Assembly (NCBI GenBank): GCA_017613085.1
Contig: JAGAEL010000021.1
Span: 1 to 35,620 of the forward strand
Reading direction: 5' to 3'
Source: Kiritimatiellia bacterium
GTDB taxonomy: Bacteria > Verrucomicrobiota > Kiritimatiellia > RFP12 > UBA1067
Length of the DNA stretch: 35,620 nt
Shown: in pieces, positions 1-7,254 of the stretch
Layout: every line of letters starts with the position of its first letter
Position numbering within the stretch: position 1 is the stretch's first letter
Made by a program: the position numbers and the translations under genes
Notes under the pieces: generated by a model
Database searches by the model: none
What the model was told of the DNA's origin: nothing
What the model saw: only the letters and a program-made list of their open reading frames with translations

Positions 1-678
1 GAAGGAGGGATTCAAGACCGCCAGCAACGCGGGCGGCGCGGCTGCACCCCCCGGCCTGTCCGCAACCCTGCGGAAAGAATCGAGAAGCCCGCCGATCGGA
101 TAGACGCCAGGACCGCGGTCAAGCAGCCGGAGGGAGGTCGCGACGACACCGTTGAAGACCGGTTCGCAGTCGAAACCGAAAAGCTCCGTATCGGGGAGCG
201 CCGCGCCCTCCTCCGCCGCGACCGGGGCCGCGCAGGGGCGGGAGGAACGGTCGAACACCAGTTGAATCCCGTGCGCCTCTTTGTGGAGCGCGACGTAGAG
301 GCTGCGGCCGTCCGACAGCTGAACCGTGCGGATGCCGGATACGGAGAGGACGACGGAGGGTTCGTATCCCAGCAGATAGAGGGGGCGGGGCGAACGCACC
401 GTTTCCGCCTCCACAACAAGGCGCAGGGTCAGGTTCGTCGCTGTCCCGGAGAGCGGGACGCGGAAACTGTCGTCTGGACAACCGCTGGGAAGGACACCGT
501 TCGCGCCGGAGGAATCCGACCATTCCAACCTCATCCCGGAGAGCATCCAGCCTTCGGCGGAGAAAGGCTTCGCGGAGAGGAAATACTGCCGCCAGCCGCC
601 CCGCGCATCGACGGGGAGGGTTACCTCGTAGACGATGTGTAAAGTGGAAAATGTAAAATGTAAAGTGGACTTGCTCAT
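1..678 (-). CDS. Hypothetical protein, partial (runs off the left edge)
   Basis: An open frame of 226 codons on the minus strand runs from ATG 678 to the window edge without a stop. I do not recognise the family. The start codon overlaps the stop of the upstream four-helix gene by one base (TAATG), with AAGGAG 12 bases upstream, so translation is probably coupled. The first 13 or so residues (SKSTLHFTFSTLHI) are encoded by an inverted repeat of the neighbouring cassette and look foreign. The rest, from IVYEVTLPVDARGG onward, has a beta-rich extracytoplasmic composition but no signal peptide. This suggests it is the C-terminal part of a protein whose membrane anchor is now encoded by the 1040-1288 gene. 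An independent short protein is the alternative. Confidence 0.7.
   Translation of the reverse strand, partial: MSKSTLHFTFSTLHIVYEVTLPVDARGGWRQYFLSAKPFSAEGWMLSGMRLEWSDSSGANGVLPSGCPDDSFRVPLSGTATNLTLRLVVEAETVRSPRPLYLLGYEPSVVLSVSGIRTVQLSDGRSLYVALHKEAHGIQLVFDRSSRPCAAPVAAEEGAALPDTELFGFDCEPVFNGVVATSLRLLDRGPGVYPIGGLLDSFRRVADRPGGAAAPPALLAVLNPSF
637..671. repeat. Left arm of inverted repeat flanking the four-helix cassette
   Basis: The arm starts GTGTAAAGTGGAAAATGTAA and matches, in inverted orientation, the arm ending at 1086. About 30 of 34 positions agree, with one single-base indel. It is AT-rich in a GC-rich neighbourhood and is translated as the first codons of the gene at 1-678. Confidence 0.8.
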
Positions 679-1043
679 TATGAAGGAGAACTCCTTGCCG
701 ACTTGAGAATCGCAGTCAATACGGCGAAAATTTCACGACAATCTGCCTCAATCGCGTTATACTCATCCTCCGAAAGAAATTCAGTCTTGACGAGCAATTC
801 AAGCCAATATCCGGTTTCGTCGCATTCCTTAAGTGCTATTGACATTTTTGCGATGAAATCTGGTTTACTCTGCGCAGAGTTCGCTTCCCTAACATTTGCA
901 CCAATGGAAGTTCCCGCGCGCAATACTTGCTTGGACAACACATACTCTCTTTTAGTTTCAACAAGATGCTTATATAAATTCACGATTCGCACTGCAAACG
1001 CCATGCTCTTTTCTGCTATCAAATTGTCTTTACTCGTCATCAT
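678..1043 (-). CDS. Four-helix bundle protein (S23 ribosomal / 23S rRNA intervening-sequence protein family)
   Basis: A 121-residue protein with the family's hallmark order: an N-terminal KSMAFAVRIVNLYKHL helix, the LSKQVLRAGTSIGANVREA core, AQSKPDFIAKMSIALKE, and YWLELL near the third helix. The family (TIGR02436 type) is a small basic four-helix bundle. It was first found in 23S rRNA intervening sequences, is related to the Avd accessory protein of diversity-generating retroelements, and has no settled function outside that setting. Length is typical. Start ATG 1043 overlaps the upstream stop (ATGATGA), and its stop overlaps the next start (TAATG). The gene is AT-richer than its surroundings and lies between 34-base inverted repeats, so it looks like an inserted cassette. 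Identity is secure; mobility is inference. Confidence 0.93.
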   Translation of the reverse strand: MMTSKDNLIAEKSMAFAVRIVNLYKHLVETKREYVLSKQVLRAGTSIGANVREANSAQSKPDFIAKMSIALKECDETGYWLELLVKTEFLSEDEYNAIEADCREIFAVLTAILKSARSSPS

Positions 1044-1288
1044 GTTATCACCTCAACTTTACACTTTGACATTTTACACTTTACACTCTCACTCGTGCTG
1101 CCATACTGAATCAGCGGCGCCGCCCAGAGCGCGAGTGCGCAAAGTCCGAGCAGGGAGAGACTGCGCGACGCCCGTTTGAACGCTTTGATCGGACATACGC
1201 CGTGTTCATGTAACCACAGGCACAGTCCGGCGATACCGAAGCCGGACGCAAGAATGAGCAGTGCCTTTGTCAAGAACGTTGAAATCAC
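1040..1288 (-). CDS. Small membrane protein, probably the N-terminal half of a split gene
   Basis: An 82-residue product from GTG 1288, four bases after the preceding stop. It has two hydrophobic segments: about residues 6-24 (TKALLILASGFGIAGLCLW) and about 43-58 (LLGLCALALWAAPLIQ), separated by a basic linker. The last 15 residues (SVKCKMSKCKVEVIT) are encoded by the inverted repeat and entry into the four-helix cassette, so the natural C-terminus has probably been replaced. The stop TGA overlaps the ATG of the four-helix gene. Excising 451 bases (637-1087) would fuse YGSTSE directly to IVYEVTLP of the gene at 1-678 in one frame. Function unknown; it may be a membrane-anchored envelope protein. 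Confidence 0.6.
   Translation of the reverse strand: MISTFLTKALLILASGFGIAGLCLWLHEHGVCPIKAFKRASRSLSLLGLCALALWAAPLIQYGSTSESVKCKMSKCKVEVIT
1053..1086. repeat. Right arm of inverted repeat flanking the four-helix cassette
   Basis: Read on the minus strand it begins GTGTAAAGTGTAAAATGTCA, matching the arm at 637-671. It is translated as the final codons of the gene at 1040-1288. No convincing target-site duplication is visible beyond a single T on each side. Confidence 0.8.
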
Positions 1289-1292
1289 GGCG

Positions 1293-1943
1293 TCACTTCA
1301 ATTTCAGGATAAACGGATTGTTGTCGGTTTCACAGTGAATCCACTCGTCCGCCGCGCCAACGCCGCGCCGGGTGGCGCGGACCATGTCCCACCGGGCGTT
1401 GTACAGCCAGGACGGGGGCGGTGTCGTTGCCAAGTCCGCGAATGCGGCGGGAATACCGCAATTGGACGAAAAATACGCCGGGACCATCCCGCCGCTGTTT
1501 TTCAACTCGATGTCGAAGACGCAGGGGGAGGCACCCACAACGGTATCCGTCTCGATCCTATTCCACTCCCGGACATTCTCGATGAAGTACCGTCCGCACC
1601 TCCAGCCATAGACCACATCGATCTCCGCAACATCGAGGACACCGTTCGTGTTCGCATCGCAGCCGAAGGCCAGTTCAAGGTTATTCGTCGGCGTCCCGTC
1701 CAGCTGAATATGGAGGGAGAGCTTACGGACGTTAACGCCCTCCGCGCGCAGGACGACGTTCGTGGAGACCTCCGTGTCGGCATACGGCGAAACCGGCATC
1801 GCCGAGATGTCGATCCGCCGGGCGAGAAGGGCTGTCGGGAACGCAACGGCCGCCAGCAAAAGCCGCCAGCCCCCCGCGATACGGGGAAACCTTCCCGCTG
1901 CCGGGATACCGACCGCCCCTGTACTTGAATAACGTCCTTTCAT
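1293..1943 (-). CDS. Secreted hypothetical protein with an EF-hand-like calcium loop
   Basis: A 216-residue protein of unrecognised family. ATG 1943 is supported by AAAGGA five bases upstream. A long N-region precedes the hydrophobic stretch WRLLLAAVAFPTALLA (about residues 26-41), consistent with a signal peptide. The mature part contains DANTNGVLDVAEID (about residues 95-108), which fits a DxNxNGxLxxxE calcium loop as in dockerin or thrombospondin type 3 modules. The following region is rich in aromatic residues and ends IHCETDNNPFILKLK. It is the first gene of the minus-strand set that continues with 1040-1288, so all may act at the envelope. A cohesin-dockerin role is not supported because only one loop is seen. 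Confidence 0.65.
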   Translation of the reverse strand: MKGRYSSTGAVGIPAAGRFPRIAGGWRLLLAAVAFPTALLARRIDISAMPVSPYADTEVSTNVVLRAEGVNVRKLSLHIQLDGTPTNNLELAFGCDANTNGVLDVAEIDVVYGWRCGRYFIENVREWNRIETDTVVGASPCVFDIELKNSGGMVPAYFSSNCGIPAAFADLATTPPPSWLYNARWDMVRATRRGVGAADEWIHCETDNNPFILKLK

Positions 1944-1976
1944 GTCGATCCTTTCGGTACGAAGAAAATCAGATGT

Positions 1977-2006
1977 AGTCTAGCACACGCCGCCACAATT
2001 TCATAA
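1977..2006 (-). promoter_or_regulatory. Possible promoter for the 1293-1943 gene
   Basis: On the minus strand TTATGA, an 18-base spacer and TAGACT, with TGC just before the -10 (extended -10). The -35 match is weak. It lies in the 90-base gap between the two minus-strand genes. Confidence 0.35.
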
Positions 2007-2033
2007 TGAAAATTTCGCGGACGCACCCTTCAC

Positions 2034-4031
2034 TCACCGGCGCGGCGTCACGGCGAGAAACTTGCCGCCTATCCCGTGATGGAAGGTCGCCGCCTTCGCG
2101 TCATGGTTCGCGCTCAACCTGAAATGCGTCAGGTCTTTGGGAAGCTCTTCCATACACAGGAACTTCTGATAACGGTCGCGTTTGAGCGCGCCTCCCGGCT
2201 TGAGCACAACGGTACCCTCCCCTACGACGGAAATCGACTTCACAAACGCTTTCTCCGGATCTGCGGGAAGACGGAGGAAACTCCCCTCCTTCATCTCCAG
2301 GTTTCCCTTAATCTTCATTTCTTCCACGACCGCGAGCGAGCCGTCGAGCCGGACACGGTCGGCGGACAAGGTGTTGACGGCAATCCCGTGGCCGCGTGTG
2401 ATGATGCGGGCGTTGTCCTCGATGTTGACGAGTCCCGCGCCGCGCAGGTCGATGTTCGCTTCTTCCGCGACCGCCCATCCGCCGATCGTGAACGATTTGC
2501 AGACGAATTTCGCGCCCGGCGGAATCGAGGGCAGCGCCCTCCCGGAAACCGTAACCTCCGTCTCTTTCGTAGGCAACACGAAGACCCTTTCCCCCAGGGA
2601 ATTGACACAGAACCAGTTGACCATTTCACCGATGTCGGCGGAGCCAGGTTCTCCGCACCACGAGGCGGTAACGGCGACCGCCCCGCGATAGTTTGCGTTG
2701 AACGTGGCCGCGTAGTTCTTCGATTCGCGCGCCCGGAACGTCCGCGTGAACACGCGCACATCGTCAAGGCAAACGCCATCCGCCCCGCTCGATTCCGTTA
2801 TGCCGTATATGCCGCTGATTCCGCCCGCCATTCCTCCCAACGCGAACACAGGCGCGAACGTGCAATCCGCGCATTTCGACTTCATGTCGATCTTCGCAAC
2901 CGGCCTTCCATCCAGTATAACCATTGCCGTGTCACCGCCACTCGTCGTCAAAATGACGGAATGAGACTTCGACGCCAGATCCGACAAGGGGATTGCCATC
3001 GTCGAAACGGTCGTACACACCTTGCCCCTGCCCGGAAGCGACGCGATGACGTGCGCCGCGAGAACATCCTTCTTGGGTGTCGTCGCGAGAAGCACCGCTT
3101 TCCCGGAACCTTCCTTGGCCGTGCCGAGCGAGGCGATCGCGACATTGCTTTTTTTCGGTAACCGTCCGTGCAACGCAAGTGTCATGTTGCCGTCCGTAAT
3201 CTTGTTCACCCGCCCGTCGGTGATCCCGCGAAGCCACACACCGGACTTGTCCGCCGTATCCTCCGCGATGAGCGGGCCGAGGTTGCAGAACGCATTATCG
3301 TGGCGCAGAACCCCGGACACGGTGCCGTTGTACGTCCACTGGTATACCGGATCGTAGATCGTCTCCATCTGCCGCCACTCCGCGAGGAGTCCGTCGAAGT
3401 CCTTGTCGAACAATTTCTGCCAGGGATTCTTGCCGTACTCCCTGTAGCCCTTCAGGATCTTGTAGATCGTCCCTTCGCCGTAGTTCTGCGTCATGAAGTC
3501 GATGAAGTGGGCACCTTTCACGTATTTGCCGTAGTGCCGTCCGCCGCGCAACGCCCTGTAGCGGAGGTCGAGGGCGTAGGGGGGATTGGAACACCGATGG
3601 TAGTTCACCTTGTAGTTGCGCACCCAGTCCGCCATCGCCTCGGTGAACACGCGGTCGGACCCCATGTCGAGGACGTGCGTCATCTCGTGGCAGAGCAACC
3701 CCATGCCGCCTGTCCCGTCGCCGCCGGGATGCGCCCCCACTTTCCACGTAATCCGCCGCCCCGCCGCGAACGCCGGGTTGCCGCCCTTGGAGGGCGAGAG
3801 GTAGAGGATGATTGTGACATTTTCGTGGGAACGCGAGCGTTCGCTGTCGCCGTAGAGCGCCTTGCAGATCTTCGGGGCCAGGACTTCCATCTGTTCGCGA
3901 ATGTAGCTCTTCTCTCCCCACGTGCGGCACTCCTCCGGTGTGCGGTTGTCCCAGACCACATTCAGTGCCGACGCGCCCGCCGCCATCAAAACGATGGCCG
4001 GCAGAAGAAGTTTATATCGCATCCTTTTCAC
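2034..4031 (-). CDS. Secreted basic-secretory-protein-family metallopeptidase with LamG-like and repeat regions
   Basis: A 665-residue exported protein. Signal peptide at about residues 5-22 (YKLLLPAIVLMAAGASA). The N-terminal domain (about 23-240) has the zincin motif HEMTH at 115-119, followed by FTEAMADWVR near 129-138, as in the basic secretory protein family (PF04450). Residues about 245-460 resemble a LamG/concanavalin-type domain (a DGRPVAKIDMK strand and DDVRVFTRTF). Residues about 520-665 are beta-strand repeats. The GTG start at 4031 overlaps the preceding stop (GTGA). ATG 4022 is the alternative and would remove three residues. It is coupled to the peptidase-GH92 fusion, so both probably act on extracellular glycoprotein. 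Substrate specificity is unknown. Confidence 0.8.
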   Translation of the reverse strand: MKRMRYKLLLPAIVLMAAGASALNVVWDNRTPEECRTWGEKSYIREQMEVLAPKICKALYGDSERSRSHENVTIILYLSPSKGGNPAFAAGRRITWKVGAHPGGDGTGGMGLLCHEMTHVLDMGSDRVFTEAMADWVRNYKVNYHRCSNPPYALDLRYRALRGGRHYGKYVKGAHFIDFMTQNYGEGTIYKILKGYREYGKNPWQKLFDKDFDGLLAEWRQMETIYDPVYQWTYNGTVSGVLRHDNAFCNLGPLIAEDTADKSGVWLRGITDGRVNKITDGNMTLALHGRLPKKSNVAIASLGTAKEGSGKAVLLATTPKKDVLAAHVIASLPGRGKVCTTVSTMAIPLSDLASKSHSVILTTSGGDTAMVILDGRPVAKIDMKSKCADCTFAPVFALGGMAGGISGIYGITESSGADGVCLDDVRVFTRTFRARESKNYAATFNANYRGAVAVTASWCGEPGSADIGEMVNWFCVNSLGERVFVLPTKETEVTVSGRALPSIPPGAKFVCKSFTIGGWAVAEEANIDLRGAGLVNIEDNARIITRGHGIAVNTLSADRVRLDGSLAVVEEMKIKGNLEMKEGSFLRLPADPEKAFVKSISVVGEGTVVLKPGGALKRDRYQKFLCMEELPKDLTHFRLSANHDAKAATFHHGIGGKFLAVTPRR

Positions 4032-6877
4032 GGTTCCGCCTTGAACACGAGTTTACCGCCCTTCATCACGTCCCCGTGGCGGATCCACACGCCGCTGAGC
4101 GCGCGGCCGTCGAAAGCAACAGACTTTGAAACTCCGCCGGGGCACTCCGAAACGACACGGAACATCCGTCCATTGCCGACTTTGAATGAGACCTCCGGCA
4201 TCTGCGCCTCGCCCAGCACGTAGCCCGCGCCGCACGGATCGAACGGATAGAAGCCGAGACACGCGAAGATGTACCACGCGCTCATCTGCCCGCAGTCGTC
4301 GTTTCCGCAGAGTCCGTCCGGCGTGGTGCCGTACTGCGTCTCCATCACCTCGCGGATGTACTTCGCCGCAAGGTCGCGGCGGCCGAGAAGCGAGAAGAAG
4401 TAGATGACGTGGTGGCTCGGCTCGTTGCCGTGGCAGTACTGCCCAATCAGCCCCGTCACGTCGGGCAGCTTGTCCTCGCTCTTGGACGAGTCCTCGTTGA
4501 ACAGCCCCTCAAGGCGCTTCAGGGCTGCGTCCTTCCCGCCGAGCAGCCGGACAAGCAGTTCCGGCGACTGCATGACGTGCCAGTTCCAGTGGAAGGCGTT
4601 GCCCTCCGTGTAGTCGCAGTGGTTGATGTGGCTGATCTTGTACGGGTCGAACGGCTCGCGCCACGCGCCCTTCTTGTTTCTGGCCCGGATGAACCCTGTC
4701 GCCGCGTCGAAGCAGTTCGTCCACGAGAGCGAACGGTCGCGGAAGAACTTCGAGGAACGCTCCTTACCGAGCGCCTCCGCGAAGCGCGCCGCGCAGGCGT
4801 CGTCGTAACAGCTTTCCAGCTGACGCGACACGCTCTCGTCCTTCACCACGTCGCAGGGGTAGTACCCGTACTTGTCGAGAAGGTCGTACCGCGCCTTATG
4901 GCGCCGGCGGTTCTTCGTGAGCGTCGTCCTCACGCATCTCCACGCACGTTCCCAATCCACCCCCTTGAAGCCCTTCAGGTACGCATCGACAATCATCGGC
5001 ACGGAATGTACGCCGATCATGCACTGGTTGTCCCCGCCCCAGAGCGTCCACACGGGCAGGAAGCCGTTCTGGTCGAAGTGCCAGAGCATGGAGTTGATGA
5101 AGTCCGGCACACGTTCCGGCGTGAGGAGCGTGTAGAGCGGACCGGCGGCGCGGTAGGTGTCCCAGCACGAGAACGTTGAATAGACGTTCGGCTCGCCGGC
5201 ATCGGAGATCAGGTTCGGCTGGAAACAGAGATGGTAGATGGCGGTGTAAAGCCCCTTCATCTGCTCGTCCGTACCCTTCGCCTCGACGCGGGAGAGGATC
5301 GCGCGCCACTTCGCCTGGGTCTGCGCGAGGACGCCGTCGAAGTCCCATCCCGGAATCTCCGCTTCGATGTTGTGGCGCGCGCCCTCCGCCGATGAGCGGG
5401 AGAGCGAGACCTTCAGGTACAGGACATCCCCGGCCTTCGTGTCGAAGGTGTATGCGGTCTTCTCGATCCGGTCGCCCCCGACGCGCTGCACGACGCGCGA
5501 GGTGGCCGGCTCCTTCGACACCTCCCACGCGAACCAGTAGTCGTGGTCCGGCCAGCCGTCGCGGAACACGTGCCCCGCCACCTTCCTGTCCTTCATCGGC
5601 GCGAAATCGACGGACTGGACCGCCCCGAACGCCCACGACGGATCGAACAGCAGATGCGCCGGCGCCTTGAGGTACGTGATCCTGTAGAGCGCGACGCGCT
5701 CCGTGCAGGTCATCTCCACCCTCACGCCCGTGCCGAGCGTGACGGCGTAGTAGCCCGGCGACGCCTTTTCGGTATTCTTGTCGATCTTCTGGAAGCAGTC
5801 GCGCCGCCACGCCGCGTTGAAGTCCCCCGCGAACGGCATGAAGCCGACGTCCGTGAACTCGCTGCACCCCGTCCCGCTCAGGTGGTTCTGCGAGAAACGT
5901 TCGATGCGTTCGTCCCCGTACTGGTAGGCGGAACAATGTTCCCATCCGGCGTGGCTCGTGTCGGGGCCGGGCTGCACCATGCCGAAGGGACACGCCGCCG
6001 CCGGCGTCGTGTGCCCCGTTCCCTGCGTACCGATGAACGGATCCACCCACTTGAGGATGTCTCCTGCGGAGGCGGAGGTCACAACCTTCTCCGCCGCACC
6101 GCCGCGCAGGAACCTCTTCCACTCCGCCGCGAGCGACTGGCGCGACTTGCCCGTGAACTTCCGCCAGACATACTCGCCGTATTTCCCCTCGCGGCATATT
6201 TTGTTGAGTTTCATCACGAAGTCGCGGTCATACTTGCAGACCACGTAATCGAGAAACGCGGCGGTGATCCTGTATGAATCGTCGTGCCTGGGATTCTCCC
6301 GCGCCATGTCGTAAACGCCCTTGCGTCCCTCCGCGCCCTCGTAATTGCACCAGCGCACCCAATCGACAATGCCTTCTAGGAGCCAGCCCGGAGGCCACTT
6401 GTACGGATCGGCACGTCCTGGCGCGGGACGATAGTCCTGGACGACGTGCGCGAATTCGTGGACGCACGCGCCCTTGACCTCATGCGGAATCTCCGCCGCG
6501 AACTTCATACTGAGCGTGATGTGCTTCTCCTCCGTGCAAGCCTCCGCCGCGCCATCGTAGTTGGGATCCAGCGTCAGTACGACCTCGCCGCGAGTCCACT
6601 TCGCCCCCTTGCCGTCAAGAAGTTCCACAACCTTGCCCGCATACGCCTCAAGGGCGGGCTTCAGCTCCTTCTCCGCCCACTCCGCCTTTTCCGGCGCTTT
6701 GGACGAGTCGATCCTGAATATCCCCGGCTGCGAGGGCGAAGACGTACCCCGCGTTGCGGCGTCTGCGGCGTTCGCTTCGCACAGGGGATATGCCACTGCG
6801 CACATCGCGGCAACCGCCGCGCACATCAACGTCAACGTATGCATCATCTTGTTCTTTCTCGTGCCTTGCCCTTCCAT
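4028..6877 (-). CDS. Secreted fusion: basic-secretory-protein peptidase plus GH92 alpha-mannosidase
   Basis: A 949-residue protein. ATG 6877 has AAGGAGG six bases upstream; the frame is open further upstream but without a ribosome site. A signal peptide spans about residues 11-38 (MMHTLTLMCAAVAAMCAVAY core). Residues 50-260 form a PF04450-type peptidase domain with HEFAH at 140-144 and EGIVDWVRW near 168-176. From about residue 272 to the end is a complete GH92 domain: WVDPFIGTQGTGHT, GDNQCMIGVHSVP, the NEPSHH motif carrying the presumed general-acid Glu, and GNDDCGQMSAW with the acidic pair. GH92 enzymes are calcium-dependent exo-alpha-mannosidases. The fusion suggests coupled proteolysis and demannosylation of glycoprotein. 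Both domains look catalytically intact. Confidence 0.9.
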   Translation of the reverse strand: MEGQGTRKNKMMHTLTLMCAAVAAMCAVAYPLCEANAADAATRGTSSPSQPGIFRIDSSKAPEKAEWAEKELKPALEAYAGKVVELLDGKGAKWTRGEVVLTLDPNYDGAAEACTEEKHITLSMKFAAEIPHEVKGACVHEFAHVVQDYRPAPGRADPYKWPPGWLLEGIVDWVRWCNYEGAEGRKGVYDMARENPRHDDSYRITAAFLDYVVCKYDRDFVMKLNKICREGKYGEYVWRKFTGKSRQSLAAEWKRFLRGGAAEKVVTSASAGDILKWVDPFIGTQGTGHTTPAAACPFGMVQPGPDTSHAGWEHCSAYQYGDERIERFSQNHLSGTGCSEFTDVGFMPFAGDFNAAWRRDCFQKIDKNTEKASPGYYAVTLGTGVRVEMTCTERVALYRITYLKAPAHLLFDPSWAFGAVQSVDFAPMKDRKVAGHVFRDGWPDHDYWFAWEVSKEPATSRVVQRVGGDRIEKTAYTFDTKAGDVLYLKVSLSRSSAEGARHNIEAEIPGWDFDGVLAQTQAKWRAILSRVEAKGTDEQMKGLYTAIYHLCFQPNLISDAGEPNVYSTFSCWDTYRAAGPLYTLLTPERVPDFINSMLWHFDQNGFLPVWTLWGGDNQCMIGVHSVPMIVDAYLKGFKGVDWERAWRCVRTTLTKNRRRHKARYDLLDKYGYYPCDVVKDESVSRQLESCYDDACAARFAEALGKERSSKFFRDRSLSWTNCFDAATGFIRARNKKGAWREPFDPYKISHINHCDYTEGNAFHWNWHVMQSPELLVRLLGGKDAALKRLEGLFNEDSSKSEDKLPDVTGLIGQYCHGNEPSHHVIYFFSLLGRRDLAAKYIREVMETQYGTTPDGLCGNDDCGQMSAWYIFACLGFYPFDPCGAGYVLGEAQMPEVSFKVGNGRMFRVVSECPGGVSKSVAFDGRALSGVWIRHGDVMKGGKLVFKAEP

Positions 6878-6905
6878 ATCACGCCTCCTTGCGTTTGACA
6901 CGGGA

Positions 6906-6935
6906 ATGATACCAAAGCCCCCCGCCTCCGCGCAA
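6906..6935 (-). promoter_or_regulatory. Probable promoter of the peptidase-GH92 operon
   Basis: Minus strand: TTGCGC, an 18-base spacer, then TATCAT preceded by TGG (extended -10). It lies 29 bases upstream of ATG 6877. Confidence 0.5.
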
Positions 6936-6970
6936 CCGGGAATTGTCACGCGCCAGAGATTCCAAATAAA

Positions 6971-7250
6971 GGGAGGGTCGCGCCCCGTCGCGACCGAGTG
7001 GCGGTTGTCGGGTGTCGGATGTCGTGCGGAAGGGCGCGTCCACTCAGCGAAAAGGGACGAACAAGACAACCGAGACAAACAAGACAACTGGGACAAACAA
7101 GACAATCTTTGTGTTGTCCTTGTTGTCGCGACCGTGAGCGGCCGTCGGATGTCGGGTGTCGAGTGTCGTGCGGGAGGGCGCGTGTCCTCACGCGCCGCAT
7201 GGGAACGGACGCGACGGAGCGCGTCCCTCCCCCCTGTTCTCCGTGGTTAC
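6971..7250 (+). repeat. Mosaic palindromic intergenic repeat, copy 1
   Basis: This fills most of the 377-base gap between two minus-strand genes. Modules in order: A (GGGAGGGTCGCGCCCCGTCG, a GGTCGCG/CGCGACC hairpin); B (short TGTCGGGTGTCGGATGTCG repeats); a GACAA array; B again; C (hairpins GGCGCGTGTCCTCACGCGCC and GGACGCGACGGAGCGCGTCC joined by GCATGGGAAC); and D (CCCTGTTCTCCGTGG). Related copies lie at 15826-16080, 18897-19130 and 19213-19297. The end of module D runs toward the last codons of the downstream GH92 gene. No gene is seen here. Confidence 0.85.
7065..7127. repeat. GACAA 9-bp-period array with inverted arm
   Basis: GACAA starts at 7065, 7074, 7083, 7092 and 7101, exactly nine bases apart. 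It is then inverted as GTTGTC at 7113 and 7122, also nine apart. The RNA or DNA can fold as an imperfect hairpin. It sits inside mosaic repeat copy 1. Confidence 0.8.
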
Positions 7251-7254
7251 GCGT

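Noticed and set aside
1293-1943. Dockerin domain of a cellulosome
   Set aside because: Only a single EF-hand-like loop is visible, not the paired loops of a dockerin, and no cohesin gene is in the window.
6878-7105. In-frame upstream extension of the peptidase-GH92 gene
   Set aside because: It would translate the promoter and repeat region; AAGGAGG six bases before ATG 6877 followed by a signal peptide decides the start.
7065-7127. CRISPR-like array
   Set aside because: Units are only nine bases apart with no spacers and no cas genes nearby; it is a short tandem and inverted repeat.
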